Source of the DNA: Trichodesmium sp. MAG_R03
GTDB taxonomy: Bacteria; Cyanobacteriota; Cyanobacteriia; Cyanobacteriales; Microcoleaceae
Assembly (NCBI GenBank): GCA_023356535.1
Contig: JAKQYF010000018.1
Location: 1-38,876, forward strand
Reading direction: 5' to 3'
Length of the DNA: 38,876 nt
The position numbers were made by a program, and so were the translations under genes. Below are positions 16,897 through 26,487 of the stretch, piece by piece (position 1 is the stretch's first letter; each line of letters opens with the position of its first letter). The notes beneath the pieces were generated by a model. That model did no database searches and had not been told where the DNA came from. It saw nothing but the letters and a program-made list of their open reading frames with translations.

Positions 16897-17400
16897 TTGA
16901 GTCAATCAATTGATCTACCTAAGGTAGATGATTTTTTAGAGGAACTTTTAGCAATCCAACAAACAGGTTCTAAGAGAATTGCTATGTTAGGTTCTCGTCA
17001 TGTTCCTATTACTCATCAACAATTAATTGAGTTGTTAAGTTATGCTTTGGTATTAGGTTCAAATCATATTATTACGTCAGGTGCAACGGGTACTAATTTA
17101 GCAGTAGTTCGGGGGGTAATGAGAGCCGACCCTAATTTAGTTACTGTAATTCTACCTCAAAGTCTAGAACGGCAACCAAGAGAATCTCGACAAGAGCTAG
17201 AAAAGGTAATTCATTTGGTGGAAAACCCCAAAAACGATCAGTTATCTTTAGCCGAAGCAAGTTCTATTTGTAACCAAGAAATTATTTCTAGGTGTCAACA
17301 ATTAATTTGTTTTGCTTTTCACGAGAGTTATACTTTATTGAAGACTTGTCAAGATGCAGAAGAACAACGTAAAGTAGTAACTCTATTTTACCTTGATTAG
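16897..17400 (+). CDS. DprA/SLOG-like Rossmann protein (DNA recombination-mediator A family)
   Basis: 167 residues. IAMLGSRHVPITHQQ followed by HIITSGATGTNLAVVRG is the nucleotide-binding pattern of the DprA/Smf and LOG (SLOG) superfamily. Cyanobacterial proteins of this length are usually labelled DNA recombination-mediator protein A, but they lack the extra domains of true DprA, so a role in DNA uptake is not established. The start is TTG at 16897 (MSQSIDLPK); no ATG fits and no clear Shine-Dalgarno is seen. It is followed after 17 bases by the MAPEG gene on the same strand. Confidence 0.7.
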   Translation: MSQSIDLPKVDDFLEELLAIQQTGSKRIAMLGSRHVPITHQQLIELLSYALVLGSNHIITSGATGTNLAVVRGVMRADPNLVTVILPQSLERQPRESRQELEKVIHLVENPKNDQLSLAEASSICNQEIISRCQQLICFAFHESYTLLKTCQDAEEQRKVVTLFYLD

Positions 17401-17417
17401 TTAATTTTACTACAAAA

Positions 17418-17840
17418 ATGAGTCTGTTGGAATTACCACCATCTTCAATCTTTTTAGATTGTATTGTTTTAGGGGCAATCCTGGTCTATGCACCTTTTTT
17501 GGTAGTAGCCTACGGTCGTGTTACAGTAGGCTTTGATTTGGCTGCACCTCGTGCTATGTTTGAAAAGTTACCTGATTATGCTAAAAGGGCAACTTGGGCA
17601 CATCAAAATTCTTTTGAAACTTTTATTTTATTTACAGCAGCTTCTTTTATGGCTTATATTACAGAACAAGATTCTATGTTAGCCATAGGAGCATCAGTTG
17701 GTTTTGTGATTGGGCGATTTTTTTATTCGATATTCTATATTTTGGATATACCAATTGGGCGATCGCTTATGTTTGCTATTAGTTCTTCTGGTACAGCTAT
17801 TTTGTTTATTCTAAGTTTAATTAGTGTCAATAATTTTTAG
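17418..17840 (+). CDS. MAPEG family membrane protein
   Basis: 140 residues with four hydrophobic segments (about 12-32, 65-85, 90-110, 118-138), the MAPEG fold. KLPDYAKRATWAHQNSFETF is the conserved loop and helix (RAxxAHxNxxE), which in eukaryotic relatives contributes to glutathione binding. In bacteria the substrate is generally unknown. A HIP1 octamer lies near 17760. It sits between the DprA-like gene and yajQ on the same strand with short gaps, so joint transcription is plausible. Confidence 0.85.
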   Translation: MSLLELPPSSIFLDCIVLGAILVYAPFLVVAYGRVTVGFDLAAPRAMFEKLPDYAKRATWAHQNSFETFILFTAASFMAYITEQDSMLAIGASVGFVIGRFFYSIFYILDIPIGRSLMFAISSSGTAILFILSLISVNNF

Positions 17841-17901
17841 TCAGCTATTTTTGTGATCGGAATTTTTATTAAGTAAAGTCAAGATAATATCTGAAAAAAT
17901 T

Positions 17902-18393
17902 ATGGCATCTACATCATCATTTGATATAGTCAGCGATTTTGATAGACAAGAATTAGTGAATGCAATAGACCAAGCAGAGCGAGAAATTAAAGCTCGCTAT
18001 GATTTGAAAGATTCTAATACAACATTAGAATTAGGGGAAGATACAATTACGATTAATACTAGTAGTCAATTGAGTTTAGATGCGGTTCATACTGTTTTAC
18101 AAACTAAAGCGGCTAAAAGGAATTTATCATTAAAGATATTTGATTTTGGTAAAGTTGAATCTGCTAGTGGTGGTACAGTTAGACAAGAGGTTAAATTGCA
18201 AAAGGGTATTACTCAAGAAAATGCTAAAAAAATTACTAAGTTGATTAAGGATGAATTTAAAAAAGTTCAATCATCTATTCAAGGTGATGCCGTTAGAGTT
18301 TCTGCTAAGTCTAAAGATGAATTACAAGCAGTAATGCAAAGATTAAAAGCCGAAGATTTTCCCATGCCATTGCAGTTTACTAATTATCGTTAA
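17902..18393 (+). CDS. yajQ: YajQ family nucleotide-binding protein (DUF520)
   Basis: 163 residues, full length for the family. [20 protein letters not shown] at the start, [10 protein letters not shown], and the final [23 protein letters not shown]-type ending are diagnostic. Two ferredoxin-like halves are expected. Xanthomonas relatives bind cyclic di-GMP and act with a transcription factor; a similar ligand here is plausible but unproven. The gene starts at ATG 17902, 61 bases after the MAPEG gene. Confidence 0.9.
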   Translation: MASTSSFDIVSDFDRQELVNAIDQAEREIKARYDLKDSNTTLELGEDTITINTSSQLSLDAVHTVLQTKAAKRNLSLKIFDFGKVESASGGTVRQEVKLQKGITQENAKKITKLIKDEFKKVQSSIQGDAVRVSAKSKDELQAVMQRLKAEDFPMPLQFTNYR

Positions 18394-18500
18394 AAGATGG
18401 AGTAGGGGAGTGGGGGAGTAGGGAACAAACAAAAAACAAAAAAGATTTACCCCGTCAAAAGTCTAGACATTGTACCTCATGATAATGGGAAATTCTGTGT

Positions 18501-18538
18501 AATAATATCTGACTCTATTGAACCAGATATTATTTTTT
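18501..18538 (+). terminator. Terminator-like hairpin downstream of yajQ
   Basis: AATAATATCTG and CAGATATTATT pair perfectly (11 bp) around a 12-base loop and are followed at once by TTTT. It lies 107 bases past the yajQ stop on the same strand. The stem is AT-rich, so it would be a weak terminator. The remainder of 18394-18814 shows a G-rich GGGGAGTGGGGGAGTAGGG stretch at about 18404, a repeat fragment (18473-18505) and no coding remnant. Confidence 0.5.
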
Positions 18539-18814
18539 ACGGTTCGATCCAGAGCAATGCCAACTTACTTATATAGCTGCCCCTAGGCTCCGCCAACCCT
18601 TGAAGAACAAAATTCATCACATAAGCAAAGACACTAAATATAGTTGATTTTCCTATTTACTTCTAATTACAATTAATACTTAGAAATCTATTTTTACTAC
18701 ACAGATTCAAATTTTAGGCATTATTAAAATCTATTTATACAATAATATATTTGCTATCTAGATTTCAATTTACAAATTATCATTAATTGTACTCTTATAA
18801 AAAGTTTAAAAGTT

Positions 18815-19120
18815 ATGACACAATCACCTCAAAACAATTGTGGAGTACACACAATCGCAATTTCCAAGAATGGTAAATGGTTAGCATCTGGTGGTTACGA
18901 CTTAAATATCAAAATTTGGAACTTGGATTCTCAAAAGCAAATCGCAAATATTATAAGCGGTCAAGGTTCAATAAGAAAGCTGATATTTAGTGATGATGGC
19001 AACTTTTTAGTTAGTAGTGTTGCTATACTAAATGACTTCTTAGGTAGAAATAATACGGTAAAAATTTGGCGACTTTTAAAATTAGAAATTAGAGCAAAAA
19101 GAAAAAACTATTCAGGATAA
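18815..19120 (+). CDS. WD40-repeat protein, short remnant
   Basis: 101 residues with about two and a half WD40 blades: GVHTIAISKNGKWLASGGYD LNIKIWNL, then IRKLIFSDDGNFLVSSVA and NTVKIWRL. True WD40 propellers need six to eight blades, so this is probably the leftover of a longer protein, although it has an ordinary ATG and no internal stop. The C-terminal KLEIRAKRKNYSG is unrelated to WD40. It runs convergently into the TPR gene with only one base between the two stop codons. Confidence 0.6.
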   Translation: MTQSPQNNCGVHTIAISKNGKWLASGGYDLNIKIWNLDSQKQIANIISGQGSIRKLIFSDDGNFLVSSVAILNDFLGRNNTVKIWRLLKLEIRAKRKNYSG

Positions 19121-19121
19121 C

Positions 19122-20297
19122 TTACTCAGGCTTAATTTCTCCTGCCTTTTCCCAACTTTCATAAGCCTCTGCCATCAAACCTAAATTTCTGAAAACATTC
19201 CCTCGTTCGTACCAACTGTCATAAAAATTAGGCTTAATTTGTAAAGCCTTGTCATAACAATTAACTGCTTGTGTTAAATTTTCTAAGCTAACAAAAAAAT
19301 TAGCCTTATTATGCCAAGCCAAATAATAACCAGGATTAACTTCTAAAGCCTTGTCACAACTAGCGATCGCCTCTTCCCATCTCCCCAATTTTCCCAAAGC
19401 TTCTGCACGGTTATTCCAAGCCAAATAGTCATCAGACTTAATTTCTAAAGCCTTGTCATGGCTGGCAATTGCTTCTTCCCATCTTTCTAATTGTACTAAT
19501 GCTTTGCCCCGGTTGTACCAAACTTGATGATAATCAGGCTTAAAAGCCAAGGCACTTTCCCAGCTATCGACTGCTCCAGCTAAATCTCCGGCTTTTGCTT
19601 GCTCTAAACCCAACTTAGCCCATATTTCTGAATTTTGCTCAGCAGACTGTTGCTGATTTTCTACTCCCACCCCAAGCTGACTAACCATTGCCTGAATAAC
19701 TACTCTTGGGTCACTTGTCTGTACCCCCAACTGTTGGGCAGCCATAGACAATAAATTAGGATCTTCCTGAAGCTTAATTACTAAATTTTCCAAAGCTTCA
19801 TTTTCTTGATTTTCTCCTAAAGATAGTTGGGGAAGGGGGGAGAAAATAGCATCAGGGCCATCATATTCCCAAATCGCTCCACTATTATTCCGGCTTAAAA
19901 GTTCAGTTCCAATACTATTAGCCAGATTTCCGAGAGATTGTAGAGAAGGGAGCGATCGAGTCAATTGAGAAAACTTAACCATTCTCTGAGCTAACTCATC
20001 ATTAGACTTCGGGGATGCCAATAATCTTTCTCCAAACCTTTGTAGCCATTCTTGCCAGTATTCAGGTTTACCTCGCTCCCCCAGGTCGTCAAAATATATC
20101 TTTACTCTTTCAGGAGACCAACCTTGGGTAATACCTTCTAAAAGTTGACCAAAGAGAAAATCATAATCTGTATCTGTTAAAGGTGGAAGAGACTGAGAAA
20201 TTGGTTGAGTTTCTGAAGGGATTGTTTTAAGCTCAGAGAATAACCCCACTAATTTTTCCCATAAACTTTTCAGCCATTGCCAAATTCTGCAAAACAT
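19122..20297 (-). CDS. TPR-repeat protein with conserved cyanobacterial N-terminal region
   Basis: 391 residues. Residues 40-150 (DYDFLFGQLLEGITQGWSPE onward) are a region I recall from cyanobacterial TPR proteins, with a probable membrane-proximal start (RIWQWLKSLWEKLVGLF). Residues about 228-391 hold five 34-residue TPR units with W..RG.AL..L.RWEEAIAS.DKAL.I.P consensus. Three units are very similar at DNA level (TTCTAAAGCCTTGTCA recurs at about 19225, 19343 and 19441 on the plus strand), indicating recent duplication. TPRs mediate protein binding; partners are unknown. It starts at ATG 20297. Confidence 0.8.
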   Translation of the reverse strand: MFCRIWQWLKSLWEKLVGLFSELKTIPSETQPISQSLPPLTDTDYDFLFGQLLEGITQGWSPERVKIYFDDLGERGKPEYWQEWLQRFGERLLASPKSNDELAQRMVKFSQLTRSLPSLQSLGNLANSIGTELLSRNNSGAIWEYDGPDAIFSPLPQLSLGENQENEALENLVIKLQEDPNLLSMAAQQLGVQTSDPRVVIQAMVSQLGVGVENQQQSAEQNSEIWAKLGLEQAKAGDLAGAVDSWESALAFKPDYHQVWYNRGKALVQLERWEEAIASHDKALEIKSDDYLAWNNRAEALGKLGRWEEAIASCDKALEVNPGYYLAWHNKANFFVSLENLTQAVNCYDKALQIKPNFYDSWYERGNVFRNLGLMAEAYESWEKAGEIKPE

Positions 20298-20637
20298 TTT
20301 TGGTTAGTTTATAAAGTAAAAGATTAATTTAAGAGTACTATCTTTAAAAGTTTAGTAATATAATTAAATCCCTTGGCGGGACATCCTAAGCTCTCTTAAA
20401 GAAGAGCGTATTATGGGAAAGCTGACCATTAATTAGCCAAACAAAATTAATTGTATATTTGCCGCTTAGTTTAAGTAGGTAGGCAAAACTAGTTTTCATT
20501 TACTTATAAAGTATATTTTCTACCCTACTCCCTAATCTCTAATCTATGAAAAATATTCACAGGTACTTATAGGTGAGGCCCCATTTGCGATTCTAGAGGA
20601 ATAAATTTTTTCAGGGCTTAAAACAGTTTTACCTATA
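20298..20637. other. Gap upstream of the TPR gene; inverted repeat pair
   Basis: No gene seen. CTTATAGGT (20566-20574) and ACCTATAAG (20631-20639) are a perfect 9-bp inverted pair that runs into the element at 20638. GCTCTCTTAAAGAAGAGC near 20391 can form a short hairpin in the TPR leader. Confidence 0.35.
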
Positions 20638-20736
20638 AGACTTACGCAAAGAAACCCAGTTTTTAGGATAAATCATTGTTTTAAGAATAGACATCTACAA
20701 AAAAACTGCGTTTCTGGATTCCCCTACGTAAATCCT
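20638..20736. mobile_element. Small inverted-repeat element related to family I ends
   Basis: Left AGACTTACGCAAAGAAACCC AGTTTTT and right AAAAACTGCGTTTCTGGATT plus TACGTAAATCCT are inverted repeats; the inner arms AGAAACCCAGTTTTT and AAAAACTGCGTTTCT match at 14 of 15 positions. About 100 bp, with no gene. The bases from here to 21008 show only a short GTCAC/GTGAC hairpin near 20851. Confidence 0.5.
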
Positions 20737-21008
20737 GGCCTAGCTACTGTACTCTTTTTTCCTATTCTCTCTCTACCGAAAGGATGACTTTCCACAAAGT
20801 TTTCAGAAGTTCCTGATCAGGGATAACTGCTCTATAAAACTGATACAAAGCGTCACATAACGTGACAAGAGGAGACGGGGATGGGCAAGATTACTATGAA
20901 CAGAGAGTGAGGACATCACCTTACCTTAACTAACCTCAAAACTGCGCTTAGGGTTTCCTGGACTGAATAATTCCGCGTCACCTTTATAAGCCCAATATCA
21001 AAAGTATG

Positions 21009-22307
21009 TCAAAGACTAGATATAACTTCTTTTGCCGCAGCCAAAGTCCGGTCAATATCCTCCTCTGTATGGGCTAGAGAAGTAAATCCTGCCTCAAACT
21101 GAGAAGGAGCCAAATAAATGCCATGCTCCAACATTCCGCGGTGGAACCTGCTAAATTTGCTCAAATCAGACTTTTTCGCATATTCATAATTGTGAACTGG
21201 TCCTTTATGGAAGAAGATACCAAACATTGCACTAATATGTCCACCACAAATAGCATGACCAGTTTCTCTAGCAATAGCCAATAACCCATCAGCAAGCCTT
21301 TTTGTCATCTGATCCAACTGCTCATAAGTACCAGGTTTATGTAGTAATTCCAAAGTTTTAATACCAGCAGTCATAGCCAAAGGATTACCAGAAAGAGTAC
21401 CTGCTTGATACATCGGACCTGCTGGAGCGACCATGGACATAATATCCTGACGACCACCATAAGCTCCCACAGGTAGACCACCACCAATAATTTTTCCTAA
21501 AGTTGTCAAATCTGGAGTAACATCAAATTTTTTCTGAGCCCCACCATAAGCAATACGGAAGCCAGTCATTACTTCATCAAACACAAGTAATGCACCGTTT
21601 TCTTCTGTAATCATCCGTAACCCTTCCAAGAAACCTGCATCTGGGGCAATAAATCCAGAGTTACCGACCACGGGCTCGAGGATAACACCAGAAATTTGGT
21701 CAGGGTTGTCGGCAAATAGTTGCTTAACCCCCTCTAAATCATTGTAAGGAGCAGTTAAAGTATTACTAGTCACAGACTTAGGTACTCCAGGAGAATCTGG
21801 TAGACCGAGGGTTGCTACACCGGAGCCAGCTTTGACGAGAAACATATCAGCATGGCCATGATAACAACCTTCAAATTTAATTACTTTATCTCTACCTGTA
21901 AAGGCTCGCATCAAACGGAGTACAGCCATACAAGCTTCTGTACCAGAGTTGACAAAGCGAAGCATTTCGATGCTCGGTACAGCATCAATAACCATTTCGG
22001 CCAAGGTATTTTCTAAAGCACAAGGGGCACCAAAACTTGTGCCTTTTTCCAGAACTTCTTTCAGAGCTGTTAATACTTCTGGGTGAGCATGACCACAAAT
22101 AGCAGGCCCCCAAGTGCCAACATAGTCAATATACTTATTGCCATCGACATCCCAAATGTAAGCCCCCTTAACTTTGTCAAATACAATTGGTTGGCCACCA
22201 ACAGATTTGAATGCTCTGACTGGAGAACTAACTCCCCCAGGCATGAGTTTTTGGGCTGCTGCAAAAATTTCTTCGGATTTAGTGGTATTTAGTGTAGTAA
22301 CTACCAA
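21009..22307 (-). CDS. hemL: Glutamate-1-semialdehyde 2,1-aminomutase
   Basis: 432 residues. Converts glutamate-1-semialdehyde to 5-aminolevulinate, the entry to haem, chlorophyll and bilin synthesis, using pyridoxal phosphate. Class III aminotransferase features: [41 protein letters not shown] and the PLP-binding Lys in [18 protein letters not shown]. The start is TTG 22307 ([14 protein letters not shown]): AAGGAG at 22315-22320 lies 7 bases upstream, and the product then begins like other cyanobacterial HemL. A longer frame reaches 22388 but adds 27 residues not expected in the family. Confidence 0.93.
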   Translation of the reverse strand: MVVTTLNTTKSEEIFAAAQKLMPGGVSSPVRAFKSVGGQPIVFDKVKGAYIWDVDGNKYIDYVGTWGPAICGHAHPEVLTALKEVLEKGTSFGAPCALENTLAEMVIDAVPSIEMLRFVNSGTEACMAVLRLMRAFTGRDKVIKFEGCYHGHADMFLVKAGSGVATLGLPDSPGVPKSVTSNTLTAPYNDLEGVKQLFADNPDQISGVILEPVVGNSGFIAPDAGFLEGLRMITEENGALLVFDEVMTGFRIAYGGAQKKFDVTPDLTTLGKIIGGGLPVGAYGGRQDIMSMVAPAGPMYQAGTLSGNPLAMTAGIKTLELLHKPGTYEQLDQMTKRLADGLLAIARETGHAICGGHISAMFGIFFHKGPVHNYEYAKKSDLSKFSRFHRGMLEHGIYLAPSQFEAGFTSLAHTEEDIDRTLAAAKEVISSL

Positions 22308-22344
22308 TTTTAATCTCCTTAATTTGTCTTTAGGAATGAGAACA

Positions 22345-22417
22345 AAATAAAGCCGGAGAAAGTTAATTACGCTCAAGAGGGTTCCCAAGCAAAAACCATA
22401 AATTTCCGGTCTTATTT
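22345..22417 (-). promoter_or_regulatory. Imperfect inverted repeat in the hemL leader
   Basis: AAATAA..CCGGAGA (22345-22359) and TTTCCGG..TTATTT (22403-22417) are inverted with two mismatches, 25-50 bases before the hemL ribosome site. Folding on the minus-strand RNA would be moderate (one wobble becomes a mismatch). A leader structure or operator is possible. Confidence 0.25.
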
Positions 22418-22531
22418 AATTGACGTTCCTTATTTCAATCCCAATAACGGGGGTAAAAACAGAAGCTGAAATCTTACCTAAAGATACTTAAACATATTTT
22501 TTTCAAGATTTATCATGGTATATAGTCCATC

Positions 22532-22598
22532 TTAAACCTTTGAAAAAAATCAGTAGGTAGAGTTTCCGCCGATTTTAAGCCTTTGGAAAAGATAGTTT
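22532..22598 (-). promoter_or_regulatory. Direct repeat upstream of hemL
   Basis: TTAAACCTTTGAAAAAAATC at 22532 and TTAAGCCTTTGGAAAAGATA at 22575 repeat with a 43-base step, close to four helical turns. The position, about 225-290 bases upstream of hemL, would suit an activator or repressor site. No known box is recognised. Confidence 0.25.
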
Positions 22599-22943
22599 AC
22601 AACCCATGGGGTATGTGGTCTTTTATTTATATTCGACTAATTCTATCATGGCAAGGGGTGTATATTTGCAGTAGTTTTTAGAGAATTATTAAGCGTATTT
22701 TTGACAATGTATATGTTTGATGATATGATTAGAGAACTAAAACTTAACTAAATCGAGGCTTACGCAGCACCGCTATATTTGGTGTATAAGTTGGTTATTT
22801 GATAGATATTATTACTGCAATTATTGCCGTTGTGTCATATCAATTCTCAAAAGTTCTGCTATGCTTAGAGACTGGCAAAAATCACTTTTCTTCATAACTG
22901 AAGCTACTATTTTATTGAGTATTTGCTCCAAGCAAATAATATT

Positions 22944-23139
22944 TAGGGCTTGCTGAAAAAGTCTTTTTCAAGAATAGGTAGGGACGTTTCATGGAACATT
23001 CCTACGGAGGAAAAGGGAATTTACCCACCCCTAACCCTGACCTTGGAGGGATAATTGGAAGAATTGTCCCTTGATTTTTCTGCAGTGATCAGCCCAAAAT
23101 ACATATGGCGTTTTCAAGTTGAATTTGCGTAAGTCCTGA
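22944..23139. mobile_element. Family II miniature element, copy B (truncated)
   Basis: Starts TAGGGCTTGCTGAAAAAGTC and continues with GTAGGGACGTTTCATGGAAC and CCCTTGATTTTTCTGC as in copies C and D, but the distal third is replaced by a family I-type end (TTTGCGTAAGTCCTGA at 23124-23139). A matching inverse end, GGCTTACGCAGCACCGC, occurs at about 22759. Confidence 0.6.
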
Positions 23140-23184
23140 TTTACCTTATATGATTTACCTTATAATTTAACTATATTTTTAACC

Positions 23185-23276
23185 TCAGGACTTATGCCAA
23201 GGAACTAACTGTAGTGCAAATATCTGAAATAATTACCGAAAATATAGTATATATGGCGGCACTGCGTAAGTCCTGA
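23185..23276. mobile_element. 92-bp inverted-repeat element with family I ends
   Basis: TCAGGACTTATGCC at the left and GCACTGCGTAAGTCCTGA at the right are inverted repeats. The interior (AATATAGTATATATGGCGGC) differs from the 130-bp type but recurs inversely near 22759-22790. It lies 140 bp upstream of hisIE. Confidence 0.55.
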
Positions 23277-23416
23277 ACCTATTTGTCCCTAAAGTTCAGT
23301 TAGGATGACAGCATAAAATATACAAAGCCCTCTGCTGCCAGGTACTTCACAAATTTAGAAAGCACTAACAAAATATCTTAAACTCCAAGTATACAAGCAA
23401 ATTTTTTTACGCACAT

Positions 23417-24079
23417 ATGTCTATGTCTCAACCAGTAGGTTTAAGTCAATCAATTCCAGTAGAGCAGGTTTGTTACAATAAACAGGGACTTGTACCCGCT
23501 ATTATTCAAGATTATCTGGATGGTACAGTGTTGATGATGGCCTGGATGAACCAGGAATCATTACAAAAAACTCTAGAAACAGGGCAAACTTGGTTTTGGA
23601 GTCGTTCTCGGCAAGAGTTTTGGCATAAGGGTGCAACTTCTGGTCATTTTCAGGATATTAAGTGGATGCGCTATGACTGCGATAGCGATACTTTATTAGT
23701 AGGAGTAGAGCAGGTGGGGGATATTGCCTGTCATAAAGGAGAAAGGAGTTGTTTTCATCAGGTATATGGGGAAGTTGTGAAACCACCGGCCGATATGTTA
23801 TCTCAACTGTTTGATGTGATTAGTGATCGCCGAGACCATCCCGAAGAAGGTTCTTATACTTGTAAATTATTTGCTGGAGGAGATCATAAAATTCTCAAAA
23901 AAATAGGGGAAGAGTCGGCAGAAGTGGTAATGGCTTGCAAAGATGATGAGAAAGAGGCGATCACTGCAGAAGTGGCAGATTTATTTTACCATACTTTAGT
24001 TGCTCTAGCTCACCATAATGTTGAGTTACGGGATGTGTATCGGAAGTTAGATGAACGCAGACCACCACACAAACACTAG
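23417..24079 (+). CDS. hisIE: Bifunctional phosphoribosyl-AMP cyclohydrolase / phosphoribosyl-ATP pyrophosphatase
   Basis: 220 residues carrying steps 2 and 3 of histidine synthesis. The HisI domain (about 10-125) has [18 protein letters not shown] and the metal-binding DCDSDTLL...[11 protein letters not shown] cluster. The HisE domain (about 128-218) has [17 protein letters not shown] and [13 protein letters not shown], the Glu/Asp metal site of the MazG-like fold. The fused form is usual in cyanobacteria. ATG 23417 or ATG 23423 could serve; no strong Shine-Dalgarno separates them. It stands alone rather than in a his operon. Confidence 0.93.
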   Translation: MSMSQPVGLSQSIPVEQVCYNKQGLVPAIIQDYLDGTVLMMAWMNQESLQKTLETGQTWFWSRSRQEFWHKGATSGHFQDIKWMRYDCDSDTLLVGVEQVGDIACHKGERSCFHQVYGEVVKPPADMLSQLFDVISDRRDHPEEGSYTCKLFAGGDHKILKKIGEESAEVVMACKDDEKEAITAEVADLFYHTLVALAHHNVELRDVYRKLDERRPPHKH

Positions 24080-24123
24080 CTAACTTAGCAATAGTAGCTC
24101 AAAATAAGACAAGTTAGAAAGTT

Positions 24124-24226
24124 AAGGAATGGGGATAAAATATGATCCACAAATATTGGCGCTTGAGTATTGCACTGAAATGCTCCTGTGCAGAAAATCA
24201 CCGAAGTTAATAAATCCTCATTCCTA
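24124..24226. repeat. Family III repeat, copy 2 (inverted)
   Basis: The reverse complement matches 3359-3458, including TGGATCATATTTTAT and GTGCAATACT. The ends AAGGAATGGGGAT and ATCCTCATTCCT are inverted repeats. Confidence 0.7.
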
Positions 24227-24298
24227 AGTAGCCAAAAATATAATCTTCTACTTTTAAGCTGTTTGAGTCTTTACACCATATACTTTTTTACGAACAAG

Positions 24299-24402
24299 AC
24301 TTACGCAGTACAACCCCTATTCCTTTGTAGAGAACCCTCTTGGGAGGGGTTAGGGGAGATTCCCTGATCCTGAAAAAGACTTTTTGAGCCAACCCTAATT
24401 AG
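24299..24402. repeat. Fragment of family II repeat joined to a family I end
   Basis: GACTTACGCAGTAC is followed by GGGAGGGGTTAGGGGAGATT and CTGAAAAAGACTTTTTGAGC, the distal part of family II, ending CCCTAATTAG. The rest of the 24080-24512 gap shows no gene. Confidence 0.5.
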
Positions 24403-24512
24403 TTGTGAGACAAAATTTTCTTTCAAGATGTCACAAATAGTTTTAAACTTTCAAATGTGAAATAATAGCTATTAGTGACTTTGTTGCGTCAACTGGACAT
24501 GATATTAATTAT

Positions 24513-25979
24513 ATGATTAATCCTTCCCTATATCAAATAAATACCCGTGTTTGGCTAAACAAATTATCTCAAGAGTTGGGCTTTCGTGTCACCTTAGATG
24601 ATATTCCCGATGATGAACTAGATCAAATAGCAAATATAGGATTTGACTGGGTGTACTTTTTAGGAGTTTGGCAAACAGGAATAATGGGGCAAGATATCTC
24701 TCGTAAAAATCCTGATTGGCGAAAGGAAGCGATAGAAATTTTTGGTGATGACTTCCAAGAAGACTATATTTGTGGGTCCTGTTTTGCTGTAACTGCTTAT
24801 CACATCCATAAAAGCCTAGGTAATAGTGCAGCTATGTTGAGGTTGGGCGATCGCCTCCATCAACGGGGACTAAAACTTATACTAGATTTTGTCTCCAACC
24901 ACACTGCCCTTGACTATCCTTTAGTACAAACAAATCCTGACTTTTATATTCAGGGAAGCCAAGAGGATCTCGAACGAGAACCCCACAACTATATAGAAGT
25001 ACAATTGCCAGCAGGTAGCCAAGTATTTGCTCATGGAAGAGACCCTTATTTTCCTGGTTGGCCTGATACTTTACAACTGAACTATGGCAACCCGAAATTA
25101 CAGGAGGCAATGTTAGCAGAGTTATTCAATATTGCTCAGTTGTGTGATGGCATTCGCTGTGATATGGCAATGCTAATCTTGCCAGATATTTTTGAGCAGA
25201 CTTGGGGTATTCCAATGCAACCGTTTTGGTCTGATGCCATTTCCCAAGTTAAACAGCAATATCCAGATTTTCTTTTTATAGCAGAAGTGTATTGGAATTT
25301 GGAGTGGGAACTCCAACAGTTAGGGTTTGACTACACTTATGACAAACGCTTATATGATCGCCTCCGGGAACAGCAGGCAACCCCAGTTAGAGAACATCTT
25401 TATGCTGGTATTAACTTTCAAAGTAAATTGGCACGGTTTATAGAAAATCACGATGAATTTAGAGCAAATGCAACTTTCCCATCAAGAGTTCATCAAGCTG
25501 CTGCTATTTTGACTTATTTTACCCCTGGTTTACGTTTTTTCCATCAAGGTCAGTTACAAGGTTGGTCTCAGAAAATTTCGATGCACTTATGTTATGCTCC
25601 TCAACAAGCTACTGTTCCCAACCTAGAGAGATTCTACCATCAATTATTAGATTGTTTGGCTCTGGATATTGTCCGAGAGGGAAATTGGCAATTACTGAAA
25701 TGTGTACCTGCATGGGAAGGAAATTTCACATGGAATAATTTTATTGCTTTTACCTGGCAAGGAAAAGATGAGCGACTGTTATTGATAACTGTTAACTATG
25801 CTTCCGAACAAGGACAATGTTATACTCTTTTACCATTTGAGAGTCTCAGAGGTGAAAAGTATCGACTGCAAGATTTAATGAGTGATATTAGTTATGATCG
25901 CTTGGGAGATAAGTTGATTTCACGAGGTCTATATTTGGATTTACCTGCATGGGGCTACCACATTTTTGATATTAGTTAG
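24513..25979 (+). CDS. GH13 alpha-amylase family glycosidase
   Basis: 488 residues. The four GH13 regions are present: DFVSNH (125-130), GIRCDMAM with nucleophile Asp217 (213-220), acid/base Glu258 in FIAEVYW, and ENHDE with the transition-state Asp314. There is no signal peptide, so the enzyme should be cytoplasmic and act on alpha-glucans or glycogen-derived oligosaccharides; exact specificity (hydrolysis or transfer) cannot be read. RFFHQGQLQGWSQKISMHL near 342-360 and the C-terminal beta domain ending LDLPAWGYHIFDIS are typical. HIP1 octamer near 24846. Monocistronic by position. Confidence 0.9.
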   Translation: MINPSLYQINTRVWLNKLSQELGFRVTLDDIPDDELDQIANIGFDWVYFLGVWQTGIMGQDISRKNPDWRKEAIEIFGDDFQEDYICGSCFAVTAYHIHKSLGNSAAMLRLGDRLHQRGLKLILDFVSNHTALDYPLVQTNPDFYIQGSQEDLEREPHNYIEVQLPAGSQVFAHGRDPYFPGWPDTLQLNYGNPKLQEAMLAELFNIAQLCDGIRCDMAMLILPDIFEQTWGIPMQPFWSDAISQVKQQYPDFLFIAEVYWNLEWELQQLGFDYTYDKRLYDRLREQQATPVREHLYAGINFQSKLARFIENHDEFRANATFPSRVHQAAAILTYFTPGLRFFHQGQLQGWSQKISMHLCYAPQQATVPNLERFYHQLLDCLALDIVREGNWQLLKCVPAWEGNFTWNNFIAFTWQGKDERLLLITVNYASEQGQCYTLLPFESLRGEKYRLQDLMSDISYDRLGDKLISRGLYLDLPAWGYHIFDIS

Positions 25980-26179
25980 TAAGAAAGTATTGATAGATGT
26001 AGTCCTTGAATTAGAACTTATAGTACCTTTGCGTAAGTCATGAAAGTATAACAAACATTGATGAAATTGGTATAATATCAAATCAGCTGAATTCGGTAAA
26101 AAAAATGTTTTGTCTTCAGCCAATATGCAAATCTTCCTAAATTCTCTTTCCTCCTAACTCCTAACTTCTGAGTCCTAAT

Positions 26180-26486
26180 TAGAGCTTGCTGAAAAAGTCT
26201 TTTTCCGGAGTAGGAGACCTACCTTTAACATTTCCCAGGAAGAGAAGTAGGGACGTAAAGCTTAGGGACATGAAACGCATTTTTGTTATGGAACGTCCCT
26301 ACAGAGGAACGGGGAATTGTTAGAGAAGGTAGTCGGATATATTTGCCCCTTGATTTTTCTGCCTAGGGAGCGCCCAAAATACTAACTTTTTGAGCTCTTA
26401 GGACTGAAAACTAGACACTTTTTTCAAGTCTAAAAATGCTCAAGCCTTTATGTATCAATGCTTTTGGATTGAATTCCCATGCCCTA
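26180..26486. mobile_element. Family II miniature element, copy C
   Basis: TAGAGCTTGCTGAAAAAGTC at the left; the right end GCCCTA lies at 26481-26486. The reverse complement matches copy D closely for over 200 bases (for example AAAAAAGTGTCTAGTTTTC and GTTAGTATTTTGGGCGCTCC). The right end sits one base from the cobK stop codon (26488-26490). Upstream, 26072-26112 repeats the 40-bp fragment found at 1722-1764, and TTTGCGTAAGTCATGA at about 26028 is a lone family I end. Confidence 0.75.
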
Positions 26487-26487
26487 A

